This document shows, piece after piece, positions 35,577 through 43,991 of a DNA stretch of 64,000 nucleotides. The position numbers and the translations under genes are program-made. The notes beneath the pieces were generated by a model, which was given only the letters and a program-made list of their open reading frames with translations, was not told where the DNA came from and ran no database searches. How positions within the stretch are numbered: position 1 is the first letter of the stretch; every line of letters begins with the position of its first letter. Source of the stretch: Azospirillum thiophilum (GTDB lineage Bacteria > Pseudomonadota > Alphaproteobacteria > Azospirillales > Azospirillaceae); contig NZ_CP012401.1 of assembly GCF_001305595.1 (NCBI RefSeq), positions 124,001 to 188,000 on the forward strand, read 5' to 3'.

Positions 35577-36112
35577 CGCCGCTGACCCTCCTTCTCGAAG
35601 TGGCGCTTGCGTTCCCGCTTGTGGAAGGGCACGTCGACATGGTGCTGCTCGACGAAGTCGCGGACCAGCGCGATCACCTCGGGCGGCATCGGCACCGTCT
35701 CCACCACGTCGGCACCGATCTGATAGCCCTCGCCCTCATGGGCCGACGCGGTGACGGCGAAAGGCACCAGCTCCTCACCGTCCGGGCCGGGCCGCATCAC
35801 CACCCACAGGCGCGGCGGATCCTGCGACAGGTTCAGGCGATAGCCTTCGGTGTCGGTGCGGAACAGCTCCATCGCCAGCGTGGCGGCATGCCTGTGGGTC
35901 CAGCCGTCCCCCTGCATCAGCACCGTGCCAGGCGGATCGACCGGGCCGGCACCGGGGATGACCGACACCGGGCGCCAGCTCCAGTCGGCCCAGGCTGTGA
36001 CGCCGCGGCGGCGCTCCACCACGATGCCAAGCGCCATCGTCTCGATGCGGCCCAGCGATCCGGTGCCGGGCGGCTCCGTTCCGGGCTGTGCGTTATCCGG
36101 CTGTTCCGTCAT
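35573..36112 (-). CDS. DUF3305 protein (FDH-associated)
   Basis: 179 residues. The family core is MALGIVVERRRGVTAWADW ... WRPVSVIPG and a C-terminal VIALVRDFVEQHHVDVPFHK. DUF3305 pairs with DUF3306 in FDH loci, and its biochemical function is unknown. The ATG at 36112 overlaps the mobA stop (ATGA) and its own stop overlaps the DUF3306 start, so three genes are translationally linked. Confidence 0.87.
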   Translation of the reverse strand: MTEQPDNAQPGTEPPGTGSLGRIETMALGIVVERRRGVTAWADWSWRPVSVIPGAGPVDPPGTVLMQGDGWTHRHAATLAMELFRTDTEGYRLNLSQDPPRLWVVMRPGPDGEELVPFAVTASAHEGEGYQIGADVVETVPMPPEVIALVRDFVEQHHVDVPFHKRERKRHFEKEGQRR

Positions 36113-36747
36113 GACACGAGTCCCACATCCAGCAGGCGTTCCGCTTCGGCCAGATCCTCCGGCCGGTTGGCGTTGAAGAAGGGGTCGACGGGCTCGACAG
36201 CGAAATCGGCGACCGCCAGCCGGTAGCGGGAGGTCCAGGCATCGACCCGGCGAATGCCCTCCTCCACCATGGCGCGGCGCAACTCGCCGGCCAGCCGCAC
36301 CGGCCACAGCCCGAAGACGGGATGGTCCTGTCCGGCGGAGCGGGCGCAGGCGAGATCGGCCCCGTCGCGCTCCAGCGCCGCGGCCATGCGGGCGACGAGG
36401 TCGCGCGGGATGAAGGGGGCGTCGGTGGCGAAGCTGGCGACCCAGGCGATGCCGGGAGCGGTGCCGCGCACCCATTCGATGCCGGTCAGCACGCCGGCCA
36501 GCGGGCCGGCATAACCCTCCACCACGTCCGGGGCGACCGGCAGATGGAGATGGGCGAAGCGGGCCGGATCGCCGTTGGCGTTGAGCACCAGCGGACCGAC
36601 CTGCGGCCGGACGGTGGCGACGATCCGCTCCAGGATGCTTTGGCCGCCGAGCGTGCGCAGGCATTTGTCGCCGCCGCCCATCCGGCGCGACAGGCCGCCG
36701 GCCAGCAGGACGCCGGCGATATCCGGATGTGCCGTGTCAGTCGTCAT
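36109..36747 (-). CDS. mobA: molybdenum cofactor guanylyltransferase
   Basis: 212 residues. The nucleotidyl-transferase loop LLAGGLSRRMGGGDK (14-28) and the Mg-binding region SFATDAPFIP (about 100) are present. MobA converts Moco to the bis-MGD form used by this FDH. ATG 36747 starts the conserved N-terminus and overlaps the end of fdhD by 11 bp. Its place between fdhD and DUF3305 ties cofactor finishing to the FDH operon. Confidence 0.94.
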   Translation of the reverse strand: MTTDTAHPDIAGVLLAGGLSRRMGGGDKCLRTLGGQSILERIVATVRPQVGPLVLNANGDPARFAHLHLPVAPDVVEGYAGPLAGVLTGIEWVRGTAPGIAWVASFATDAPFIPRDLVARMAAALERDGADLACARSAGQDHPVFGLWPVRLAGELRRAMVEEGIRRVDAWTSRYRLAVADFAVEPVDPFFNANRPEDLAEAERLLDVGLVS

Positions 36748-37618
36748 CGCGGCTTCCCTTGCGTCCATGCCGGCTGTCCTCGTCCGCGGCCCCGGCGGCA
36801 TCGGCGTCGAACACCAGCCTGTCGGTGCCGGCCAGCGCGATGAAGCGCCTGCCCTTGGCCCGGCCGACCAGCGTCAGGTTGGCCTGCCGCGCCAACTGCA
36901 CCCCCCAGGCGGTGAAGCCGGAGCGCGAGACCAGGATCGGAATGCCCATCTGCACCGTCTTGATCACCATCTCCGAGGTCAGGCGCCCGGTGGTGTAAAA
37001 AATCTTGTCCCCGGCCGGAATGCCGTTCAGGTGCATGTAGCCGGCCACCTTGTCCACCGCGTTGTGGCGGCCGACATCCTCCATGTAGACCAGCGGCCGG
37101 TCCTCGGCGCACAGCACGCAGCCATGGATGGCCCCGGCCTCCAGATACAGGCTGGGCTGCAGGTTGATCTGCTTCGACAGCGCATAGATCCAGGAGGTGC
37201 GCAGCCTGACATCGGCCGGAAGGCTGATGGATTCGAAGGTCTCCATCACATCGCCGAAGGCGGTACCCTGGGCGCAGCCCGACGTCAGCGTCTTCTTCTT
37301 CAGCTTGGCCTCGTAATCGGTGGCGCGTTCGGTACGGACGACGACGGTGTCGGTCTCCTCGTCGACGTCGATGCCGGTGATGCGGTCATCGCGCCGCAGC
37401 ATGTTCTGGTTCAGCAGATAGCCGACGGCCAGACAGTCCGGATAGTCGCCGATCGTCATCATGGTGACGATCTCCTGCCCGTTCAGATACAGGGTCAGCG
37501 GCCGTTCGACCGTCACTGCGGTCTCGATGGCGCGGCCATCCTGGTCCAGGCCGCCGACGCGCTCGGTCAGCTTGGGGTTCGCCGGATCCGGCGCTATGGT
37601 GAAGGTCTTGAGGCTCAT
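36737..37618 (-). CDS. fdhD: formate dehydrogenase sulfurtransferase FdhD
   Basis: 293 residues. FdhD moves sulfur from IscS to Mo/W-bisPGD, needed for FDH activity. Family blocks are clear: GDYPDCLAVGYLLNQ, MEDVGRHNAVDK, TTGRLTSEMV and LVSRSGFTAWGVQLA. The catalytic loop is TSGCAQGTAFGDV (about 140), with a single Cys instead of the CxxC seen in E. coli, a variant found in other alphaproteobacteria. ATG 37618 begins the family N-terminus. It heads the minus-strand maturation operon and diverges from tupB (84-bp gap). Confidence 0.94.
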   Translation of the reverse strand: MSLKTFTIAPDPANPKLTERVGGLDQDGRAIETAVTVERPLTLYLNGQEIVTMMTIGDYPDCLAVGYLLNQNMLRRDDRITGIDVDEETDTVVVRTERATDYEAKLKKKTLTSGCAQGTAFGDVMETFESISLPADVRLRTSWIYALSKQINLQPSLYLEAGAIHGCVLCAEDRPLVYMEDVGRHNAVDKVAGYMHLNGIPAGDKIFYTTGRLTSEMVIKTVQMGIPILVSRSGFTAWGVQLARQANLTLVGRAKGRRFIALAGTDRLVFDADAAGAADEDSRHGRKGSRDDD

Positions 37619-37702
37619 GTGCGGGAGTGTGGGCGAGCGCCGCCTTTCGGACAAGCCCCCGCCCAGCCCAGCCCCGACGATTTAGATTCCGATTTGGATC
37701 CG

Positions 37703-38401
37703 ATGCACGATTTTTCGCAGGCCCTGGCGGTCGCCGTCACCATGATCGCCTCGCTGGACGAGGGGCTGATGCGGATCATCGGCCTGTCGCTGCGGGTCAG
37801 CCTGACCGCCGTCGCCGCCGCGACCCTGATCGGCCTGCCGCTGGGCGCCGCCGTCGCCGCGCTCAGCTTTCCCGGCCGCCGCGCCGTCGCCATCGGGCTG
37901 AACACGATGATGGGGCTCCCGCCGGTGGTGGTCGGGCTGGTCGTCTATCTGCTGCTGTCGCGGTCCGGCCCCTTCGGCGTGCTGGGGCTGCTGTTCACTC
38001 CGACGGCGATGATCGTCGCCCAGACCGTGATGATCGTGCCGATCGTCGCCTCGCTGACCCGCCAGACGGTCGAGGATCTGCTGGTCGAGTATGACGACCT
38101 GCTGCGCGTCACCGGCGCCGGGCCGCTGCGCCGGCTGGTCACCCTGCTGTCGGAGGCGCGCTGGAGCCTGGTCACCACCGTGCTGGCCGGGTTCGGCCGC
38201 GCGTCGGCGGAAGTCGGCGCGGTGATGATCGTCGGCGGCAACATCGAGCATGTGACCCGGGTCATGACCACCGCCATCGCGCTGGAAACCAGCAAGGGCG
38301 ACCTGCCGATGGCGCTGGGCCTGGGCATGGTGCTGATGACCCTGTCGCTGACGGTCAACCTCGCCGCCGCCCTGCTGAAGGAGACCGGGGCAAGGGCCTG
38401 A
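37703..38401 (+). CDS. tupB: tungstate ABC transporter permease TupB
   Basis: 232-residue membrane permease with five or so helices. The EAA-type loop (LRVTGAGPLRRLVTLLSEAR) and GRASAEVGAVMIVGGNIEHVTR are typical of TupB. Paired with TupA 97 bp downstream. No good Shine-Dalgarno site was seen before ATG 37703. No ABC ATPase gene is adjacent in the window. Confidence 0.9.
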   Translation: MHDFSQALAVAVTMIASLDEGLMRIIGLSLRVSLTAVAAATLIGLPLGAAVAALSFPGRRAVAIGLNTMMGLPPVVVGLVVYLLLSRSGPFGVLGLLFTPTAMIVAQTVMIVPIVASLTRQTVEDLLVEYDDLLRVTGAGPLRRLVTLLSEARWSLVTTVLAGFGRASAEVGAVMIVGGNIEHVTRVMTTAIALETSKGDLPMALGLGMVLMTLSLTVNLAAALLKETGARA

Positions 38402-38498
38402 CGCCGAAGCGGTACCATCCGGACCATGGGAAGGCTTTGCCGGGCCGCCCCGATTGCGCTATGTCATACAGGCAACAACGCATGTGGGAGGATCCGGA

Positions 38499-39353
38499 AT
38501 GATGCTGCGCCGTTCGTTCATGCTGGGTTGCGCCGCCGCCGCGGCCATGGCCGCCCTGTTCCAGGCCGCCGTTCCATCGGTTGCACTTGCCGCCGACCGC
38601 TTCATCACGGTGGCGTCCACCACCTCGACCGAGGATTCCGGCCTGTTCGGCTCCATCCTGCCGAAATTCACCGGCAAGACCGGGATCGAGGTGCGGGTGG
38701 TCGCCAAGGGCACCGGCCAGGCCATCGACCTCGCCAAGCGCGGCGACGCCGACGTGCTGTTCGTCCACCACAAGCCGTCGGAGGAGAAATTCGTCGCCGA
38801 AGGCTTTTCCACCGTCCGCAAGCCGGTGATGTACAACGATTTCGTCATTGTCGGCCCGGCCTCCGACCCCGCCGGCATCAAGGGCGGCAAGGACGTCGCC
38901 GCCTCGCTGGCCAAGATCGCCCAGGCCAAGGCCCCGTTCGTGTCGCGCGGCGACGACAGCGGCACCCACAAGGCCGAACTCGCCCTGTGGAAGACCGCCA
39001 GCCTCCAACCGGCCAAGACGGAAGGCGGCTGGTACCGGTCCATCGGCCAGGGCATGGGCCCGACGCTGAATACCGCCGCCGCGATGAACGGCTATACCCT
39101 GACCGACCGCGGCACCTGGCTGAATTTCAAGAACCGCGGCCCGCTGACGGTGCTGGTGGAGGGCGACAAGCGCCTGTTCAACCAGTATGGCGTGATGCTG
39201 GTCAACCCGGCGAAGTTCAGCCACGTCAAGGCCGCCGACGGTCAGGCCTTCGTCGACTGGCTGGTCTCGACCGAGGGCCAGAAGGCCATCGCCGACTACA
39301 CCATCAACGGCGAACAGCTGTTCTTCCCCAACGCCAGCGAGCCGGGGGCGTAA
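38499..39353 (+). CDS. tupA: tungstate-binding periplasmic protein TupA
   Basis: 284 residues with a signal peptide (to about ALAADR). The oxyanion motif ASTTSTEDSGL (about 39-49) matches TupA rather than ModA. Also typical: VFVHHKP-like LFVHHKPSEE, and VSRGDDSGTHKAEL. Delivers tungstate or molybdate to TupB for import and cofactor synthesis. ATG 38499 has GGGAGG 7 nt upstream. Its position beside fdhD/mobA links uptake to the FDH cofactor. Confidence 0.92.
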   Translation: MMLRRSFMLGCAAAAAMAALFQAAVPSVALAADRFITVASTTSTEDSGLFGSILPKFTGKTGIEVRVVAKGTGQAIDLAKRGDADVLFVHHKPSEEKFVAEGFSTVRKPVMYNDFVIVGPASDPAGIKGGKDVAASLAKIAQAKAPFVSRGDDSGTHKAELALWKTASLQPAKTEGGWYRSIGQGMGPTLNTAAAMNGYTLTDRGTWLNFKNRGPLTVLVEGDKRLFNQYGVMLVNPAKFSHVKAADGQAFVDWLVSTEGQKAIADYTINGEQLFFPNASEPGA

Positions 39354-39526
39354 ATCCCGGCGACGGTTCCCGCGATCTTCCGCGCCGCAAGGAGCGCGGG
39401 AACCGTTCCGCCGACGCCTGTCCCGATCGAGCCCGGCAAGATTCCCGTTCCCATCGCGCCGCATTCCCCCATATGACTGTCGACAGCCAGGGGCGCTCGC
39501 CCCAAGCGACGGGAGTTATCGGGACG

Positions 39527-41593
39527 ATGAAGATCGGCGATCGGACGGTGCTTGTCTGCGACTGCGCGCACAGCATCGCGCTGGACGGGGCGGCGCTGGG
39601 CAAGGCCTGCGGCGACGGAAGCGCCGTCACCGTGCATACCCAGCTGTGCCGGGCGCAGCTCGACCGGTTTGAGGCGGCAGTGACGCAAGGGGCGGCGAAG
39701 GGGCAGCCTTTGCTGGTCGCCTGCACCCAGGAGGCCCCGCTGTTCGGCGAGGTCGCGGCGGAGGTGGCTCCGGACGCCGTGCTGACCTTCACCAACATCC
39801 GCGAGCGTGCCGGCTGGTCGGACGAGGGCGGACAAGCCCTGCCGAAGATCGCCGCATTGCTGGCCGAGGCGGCGCTGCCGATCCCGCCGACCGGCGCGCT
39901 GACCCTGACCTCGCAAGGCACCTGCCTGGTCTACGGCACCGACGAGCGCGCCATCGACGCCGGCCGGCAGCTGGCGAAGCACCTCGACGTCACCGTCCTG
40001 CTGGCCAGCCCGAAGGACATCGTGCCGCCGCCGGTGATGGACGTGGCGGTGTTCCGCGGCCGCATCCGCAGCGGCCGCGGCTGGATCGGCGCCTTCGAGA
40101 TCGTGGTGGACGACTACGCCCCAGCATTGCCTTCGTCGCGCGGGACGCTGGGGTTCGAGCCGGTGCGCCAGGGGGCATCGGCACGCTGCGACCTGATCCT
40201 CGACCTGACCGGCGGCACGCCGCTGTTCCCCGACCACAAGCGCCGCGACGGCTACCTGCGCCCCGACCCGAACAGCCCGGTCCAGGTGGCCAACGCGTTG
40301 CTGGAGATCGCCGACATGGTCGGCGAGTTCGAGAAGCCGCGCTTCGTCGATTTCAAGGCCGACCTCTGCGCCCATTCGCGCAGCCGCAAAACCGGCTGCA
40401 CCCGCTGCCTGGACGTCTGCCCGACCGGGGCGGTCACGCCGAACGGCGACCATGTCGCCATCGACCCGCATGTCTGTGCCGGCTGCGGCTCATGCGCCGC
40501 GGTCTGCCCGACCGGGGCCGCGACCTACGCCCTGCCGCCGGCCACCACCGTGTATGAGCGGCTGCGCACGCTGCTGTCGACCTACCAGAAGGCCGGCGGC
40601 GTGGCGCCCGCCCTGCTGATCCACGATCCGCGCCACGGCGACGCGCTGGTCGGTATGATGGCCCGGCATGGCCGCGGCCTGCCGGCCCGCCTGCTGCCCT
40701 TCGCGCTGAACGAGGTGACGCAGGTCGGCTTCGACCTGTTCGCGCTGGCCCTTGCCTATGGCTGCACCCATGTCCGCATCCTGACCGGACCGGAGAACGA
40801 GGGCGAGACCGCCGGGCTGGCCACGCAGATCGGGCTGGCGGAGGCCGCCTTCAGCGGGCTCGGCTATGGGTCGGGCCGGGTGGCGGTGATCGACGCCGCG
40901 GATCCCGACGCGGTGGCCGCAGAGTTGTGGACCCTGCCGGCCGATCCGGTCGAGCCGGGCATGTTCCTGCCGATGGGACCGAAGCGCACGGTGACCATGC
41001 TGGCGCTCCGCCACCTGCACAAGGTCGCCCCCGCGCCGGTGGAGATCCTGCCGCTGCCGCCGGGTGCCCCGTTCGGCCGGGTGTCGGTCGATGTGGAGGG
41101 CTGCACGCTCTGCCTGTCCTGCGTCGGCGCCTGCCCGACCGGCGCGCTGCTGGACAATGCCGACAAGCCGATGCTGTCCTTCGCGCAGGATGCCTGCGTC
41201 CAGTGCGGCCTGTGCAAGTCGACCTGTCCCGAGAAAGTCATCTCGCTGGTGCCGGAGATCGATTTCCGCGACCAGGCGCGTGGCGCCGCGGTGGTGAAGG
41301 AGGAGGAACCCTTCTGCTGCGTGTCCTGCGGCAAGCCCTTCGCCACCAAATCGTCAATCGAGAAGATCGTGGCGACGCTGGCCGGCAAGCATTGGATGTT
41401 CGCGACGCCGGAGGCCGCCGAACGCATCCGCATGTGCGAGGATTGCCGCGTCCGCGACCAGTTCGAGCGGGGCGGCGCCCCCTTCGCCCTGGGCCGCCCG
41501 CCGGTGCCCCGCACCACCGACGACGACCTGCGCGAACGCGAGGAAACCGCGGGGGAAATTCAACCGGCAACAGTGCGACAAAAGCTGATGTGA
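39527..41593 (+). CDS. large multi-cluster 4Fe-4S ferredoxin-like protein of the FDH locus
   Basis: 688 residues. Two ferredoxin modules lie near residues 295-345 (GCTRCLDVCPTGAV; CAGCGSCAAVCPTGA) and 525-575 (CTLCLSCVGACPTGAL; CVQCGLCKSTCPEK), so four 4Fe-4S clusters are likely. The C-terminus holds CCVSCGKPF and CEDCRVRDQF, a zinc-ribbon-like pair. The N-terminal 280 residues are not recognised. Such proteins occur with respiratory FDH genes and may pass electrons between FDH and a second partner. ATG 39527 has GGGAG 11 nt upstream; ATG 39473 is an alternative. It is on the same strand as tupA. Confidence 0.85.
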   Translation: MKIGDRTVLVCDCAHSIALDGAALGKACGDGSAVTVHTQLCRAQLDRFEAAVTQGAAKGQPLLVACTQEAPLFGEVAAEVAPDAVLTFTNIRERAGWSDEGGQALPKIAALLAEAALPIPPTGALTLTSQGTCLVYGTDERAIDAGRQLAKHLDVTVLLASPKDIVPPPVMDVAVFRGRIRSGRGWIGAFEIVVDDYAPALPSSRGTLGFEPVRQGASARCDLILDLTGGTPLFPDHKRRDGYLRPDPNSPVQVANALLEIADMVGEFEKPRFVDFKADLCAHSRSRKTGCTRCLDVCPTGAVTPNGDHVAIDPHVCAGCGSCAAVCPTGAATYALPPATTVYERLRTLLSTYQKAGGVAPALLIHDPRHGDALVGMMARHGRGLPARLLPFALNEVTQVGFDLFALALAYGCTHVRILTGPENEGETAGLATQIGLAEAAFSGLGYGSGRVAVIDAADPDAVAAELWTLPADPVEPGMFLPMGPKRTVTMLALRHLHKVAPAPVEILPLPPGAPFGRVSVDVEGCTLCLSCVGACPTGALLDNADKPMLSFAQDACVQCGLCKSTCPEKVISLVPEIDFRDQARGAAVVKEEEPFCCVSCGKPFATKSSIEKIVATLAGKHWMFATPEAAERIRMCEDCRVRDQFERGGAPFALGRPPVPRTTDDDLREREETAGEIQPATVRQKLM

Positions 41594-41658
41594 CGCGTCG
41601 CCCCCTTGATCGCCGTCAAAGTCGGCATACCGTGATGTGGAATACGCTCCCGCGATCG

Positions 41659-41689
41659 TTGCATACCGTCCGCGTTGCGAACATATACT
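41659..41689 (+). promoter_or_regulatory. candidate promoter of moaA
   Basis: TTGCAT (41659-41664) and TATACT (41684-41689) or CATATA (41682-41687), spacing 19 or 17 bp. It lies in the 133-bp gap before moaA, about 38 bp from the start codon. Confidence 0.4.
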
Positions 41690-41726
41690 GGGATGGCCCA
41701 CCAGCGGCCATCCGTGGAGTCCGCCG

Positions 41727-42779
41727 ATGATCGACCTCGTGCCTGAAGCCCCGTCGCCTGCCCCGTCGCTTGCCAAGCCGGCCCCTCTGGTCGATCCGTT
41801 CGGCCGCAAGGTGGAGTATCTGCGCGTCTCGGTGACCGACCGGTGCGACCTGCGCTGCGTCTATTGCATGGCCGAGGACATGAGCTTCCTGCCCAAGGCG
41901 GAGGTGCTGACGCTGGAGGAGCTGGACCGGCTGTGCAGCACATTCGTGAAGCTCGGCACGCGCAGGCTGCGGCTGACCGGCGGCGAGCCGCTGGTGCGGC
42001 GCGACGTGATGCGGCTGATCCACGCACTGGGCCGCCACATCAAGGCGGGCGACCTGGACGAGCTGACGCTGACCACCAACGGCACCATGCTGTTCAAGCA
42101 TGCCGCCGGCCTGTTCGAGGCCGGAGTGCGGCGGATCAACGTGTCGCTGGACACGCTCGACCCGCACAAGTTCCAGGCCATCACCCGCTGGGGCAAGCTG
42201 GACAAGATCCTGGGCGGCATCCAGGCGGCGAAAGAGGCCGGGCTGAAGATCAAGATCAACACCGTCGCGCTGAAGGGCGTCAACGACGACGAGATCCACC
42301 GCATGGTGGCGTGGTGCGGCGAGCAGGGATTCGACCTCACCTTCATCGAGGTGATGCCGATGGGCGACATCGGCGAGGGCGCCCGGATCGGTCAATATTG
42401 GCCGCTCAGCATGCTGAAGGCCGAGTTGCAGAAGCGCTGGACCCTGGAGGAGAGCGACCACCGCACCGGCGGCCCGGCCCGCTACATGCGGGTGTCGGAA
42501 ACCGGCCAGCGCATCGGCTTCATCACGCCGCTGACCCATAATTTCTGCGAAAGCTGCAACCGTGTCCGCCTGACCTGCACCGGCACCCTCTACATGTGCC
42601 TGGGCCAGGAGGATGCCGCCGACCTCCGCACCCCGATGCGCGTCAGCGACGAGGACGGACCGCTGATCGACGCGGTGCGCGAGGCGATCACCCGCAAGCC
42701 CAAGGGCCACGACTTCATCATCGACCGCCGCCACCAGGGCCCGGCGGTCGGGCGGCACATGAGCGTGACGGGAGGCTGA
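41727..42779 (+). CDS. moaA: GTP 3',8-cyclase
   Basis: 350 residues. The radical-SAM motif CDLRCVYC (C40, C44, C47), the C-terminal 4Fe-4S set C274, C277, C291 ([12 protein letters not shown] ... MC) and the terminal Gly-Gly needed for activity are all present. It starts molybdopterin synthesis from GTP. ATG 41727 has GGAG 8 nt upstream. It begins a two-gene unit with the CoA-transferase-like gene 8 bp downstream. It supplies Moco for FDH and other enzymes. Confidence 0.96.
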   Translation: MIDLVPEAPSPAPSLAKPAPLVDPFGRKVEYLRVSVTDRCDLRCVYCMAEDMSFLPKAEVLTLEELDRLCSTFVKLGTRRLRLTGGEPLVRRDVMRLIHALGRHIKAGDLDELTLTTNGTMLFKHAAGLFEAGVRRINVSLDTLDPHKFQAITRWGKLDKILGGIQAAKEAGLKIKINTVALKGVNDDEIHRMVAWCGEQGFDLTFIEVMPMGDIGEGARIGQYWPLSMLKAELQKRWTLEESDHRTGGPARYMRVSETGQRIGFITPLTHNFCESCNRVRLTCTGTLYMCLGQEDAADLRTPMRVSDEDGPLIDAVREAITRKPKGHDFIIDRRHQGPAVGRHMSVTGG

Positions 42780-42787
42780 CACCCGCC

Positions 42788-43900
42788 ATGCCCCTGCCCT
42801 TCCTCAGCGGACTGCGCGTCGTCGACCTCGGCCAGTATCTGCCCGGCCCCCATGCGGCGCAGCTGCTGGGCGATCTGGGCGCCACGGTGGTGAAGGTGGA
42901 GCCGCCGGATGGCGATCCGCTGCGCCGCCTCGGCCAACCCGACAGCGACGGCATGACCGCCGCCTACAAGCTGCTGAACGCCGGCAAGACCATCGTCCGC
43001 CTCGACCTGAAATCGGCCGACGGGCGCGCCGCCCTGGAAGGGCTGCTGGCCGGGGCCGACGCGCTGATCGAAAGCTACCGGCCGGGCGTGATGGACAAGC
43101 TGGGGTTGGGCCGCGAACGGCTGCGGCAGCTCAACCCGAGGCTGGTGCATGCGAGCCTGTCGGGCTGGGGCTATGACGGACCCTATGCGACGCGGGCCGG
43201 ACATGACCTGAACTACATGGCGGTCGGCGGCGGGCTCGACGCGTCCGGGCTGCCTGACCGGCCGGTCATCGCCTATCTGCCGGTGGCTGATTTCGCTTCT
43301 GCCCAGCAGACGGCGCTGGCGGTGGCGGGCGCGCTGTTCGGGCGCGAGCGAACGGGACAGGGCTGCTTCCTCGACCTGTCGATCATGGAATCGGTGCTGG
43401 GCTGGCAGGGGCTGAACCTGACGGCAACGGCGCGCCGCACCATGCCCGGGCGCGGCGAGGCGCTGCTGTCGGGCGGGGCCGCCTGCTACCGCATCTACCG
43501 GACACAGGACGGCCGTTTCGCCACCCTGTCGGCGCTGGAGGCCAAGTTCTGGCGCGGCTTCTGCGAGGCGGTGGGCCGTCCGGACTGGATCGTCCGCCAG
43601 GAGGATCCGCTGCCCCAGGCCGCCCTGACCGCCGAACTGGAATCGCTGTTCGCCAGCCGGACGCTGGCGGACTGGAAGGCGCTGCTCGACCCGGTGGATT
43701 GTTGTTTCGAGGCGCTGCCGACGCTGACCGAGGTGGCGGACCATCCGCATGTCGCCGCCCGCGGCCAACTCCGCGTCACCGGGGGACCGGAACCGCTGGT
43801 AGAGACGCTGATGGGCCTGCGCGTCGACGGCGGCCGGCCGCCGGAGCGGGCGCCGTTGCGCGAGAGCGACGCCGCCGCGGTTCTGGCCGGCTGGGAGTGA
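42788..43900 (+). CDS. CaiB/BaiF-fold enzyme, alpha-methylacyl-CoA racemase-like
   Basis: 370 residues of the class III CoA-transferase fold. D140 is the usual nucleophile of CoA transferases, but the surrounding RAGHDLNYMA, with H139, matches alpha-methylacyl-CoA racemases, where His and Asp (here D168 in PVADFAS) act as base and acid. Racemase activity is therefore more likely than transferase, though not decided. It sits 8 bp downstream of moaA without any clear link to cofactor synthesis. A perfect palindrome follows the stop. Confidence 0.87.
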   Translation: MPLPFLSGLRVVDLGQYLPGPHAAQLLGDLGATVVKVEPPDGDPLRRLGQPDSDGMTAAYKLLNAGKTIVRLDLKSADGRAALEGLLAGADALIESYRPGVMDKLGLGRERLRQLNPRLVHASLSGWGYDGPYATRAGHDLNYMAVGGGLDASGLPDRPVIAYLPVADFASAQQTALAVAGALFGRERTGQGCFLDLSIMESVLGWQGLNLTATARRTMPGRGEALLSGGAACYRIYRTQDGRFATLSALEAKFWRGFCEAVGRPDWIVRQEDPLPQAALTAELESLFASRTLADWKALLDPVDCCFEALPTLTEVADHPHVAARGQLRVTGGPEPLVETLMGLRVDGGRPPERAPLRESDAAAVLAGWE

Positions 43901-43903
43901 GCC

Positions 43904-43947
43904 GCTAGCGTTTCGTGCGTTTAATATGAAACGCACGAAACGCTAGC
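43904..43947. terminator. perfect 19-bp-arm palindrome between convergent genes
   Basis: GCTAGCGTTTCGTGCGTTT pairs perfectly with its reverse complement around a 6-nt loop (AATATG). The stem is very stable and AT-containing, with no T-tract. It lies 3 bp after the racemase-like gene and would act on both converging transcripts. Confidence 0.6.
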
Positions 43948-43949
43948 CT

Positions 43950-43991
43950 TATGTTTGGCGATCGGATTCACGCTTCAAATCGATTCCGATC
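43950..43991. repeat. 42-bp dispersed repeat, copy 2
   Basis: Contains CGGATTCACGCTTCAAATCG and matches 6687-6728 with five differences. Right after the palindrome, it ends on the stop codon of the GNAT gene. Confidence 0.6.

Noticed and set aside
41594..41726. Molybdenum-cofactor riboswitch before moaA
   Set aside because: The predicted transcript start is only about 35 nt from the start codon and no suitable long fold is seen.
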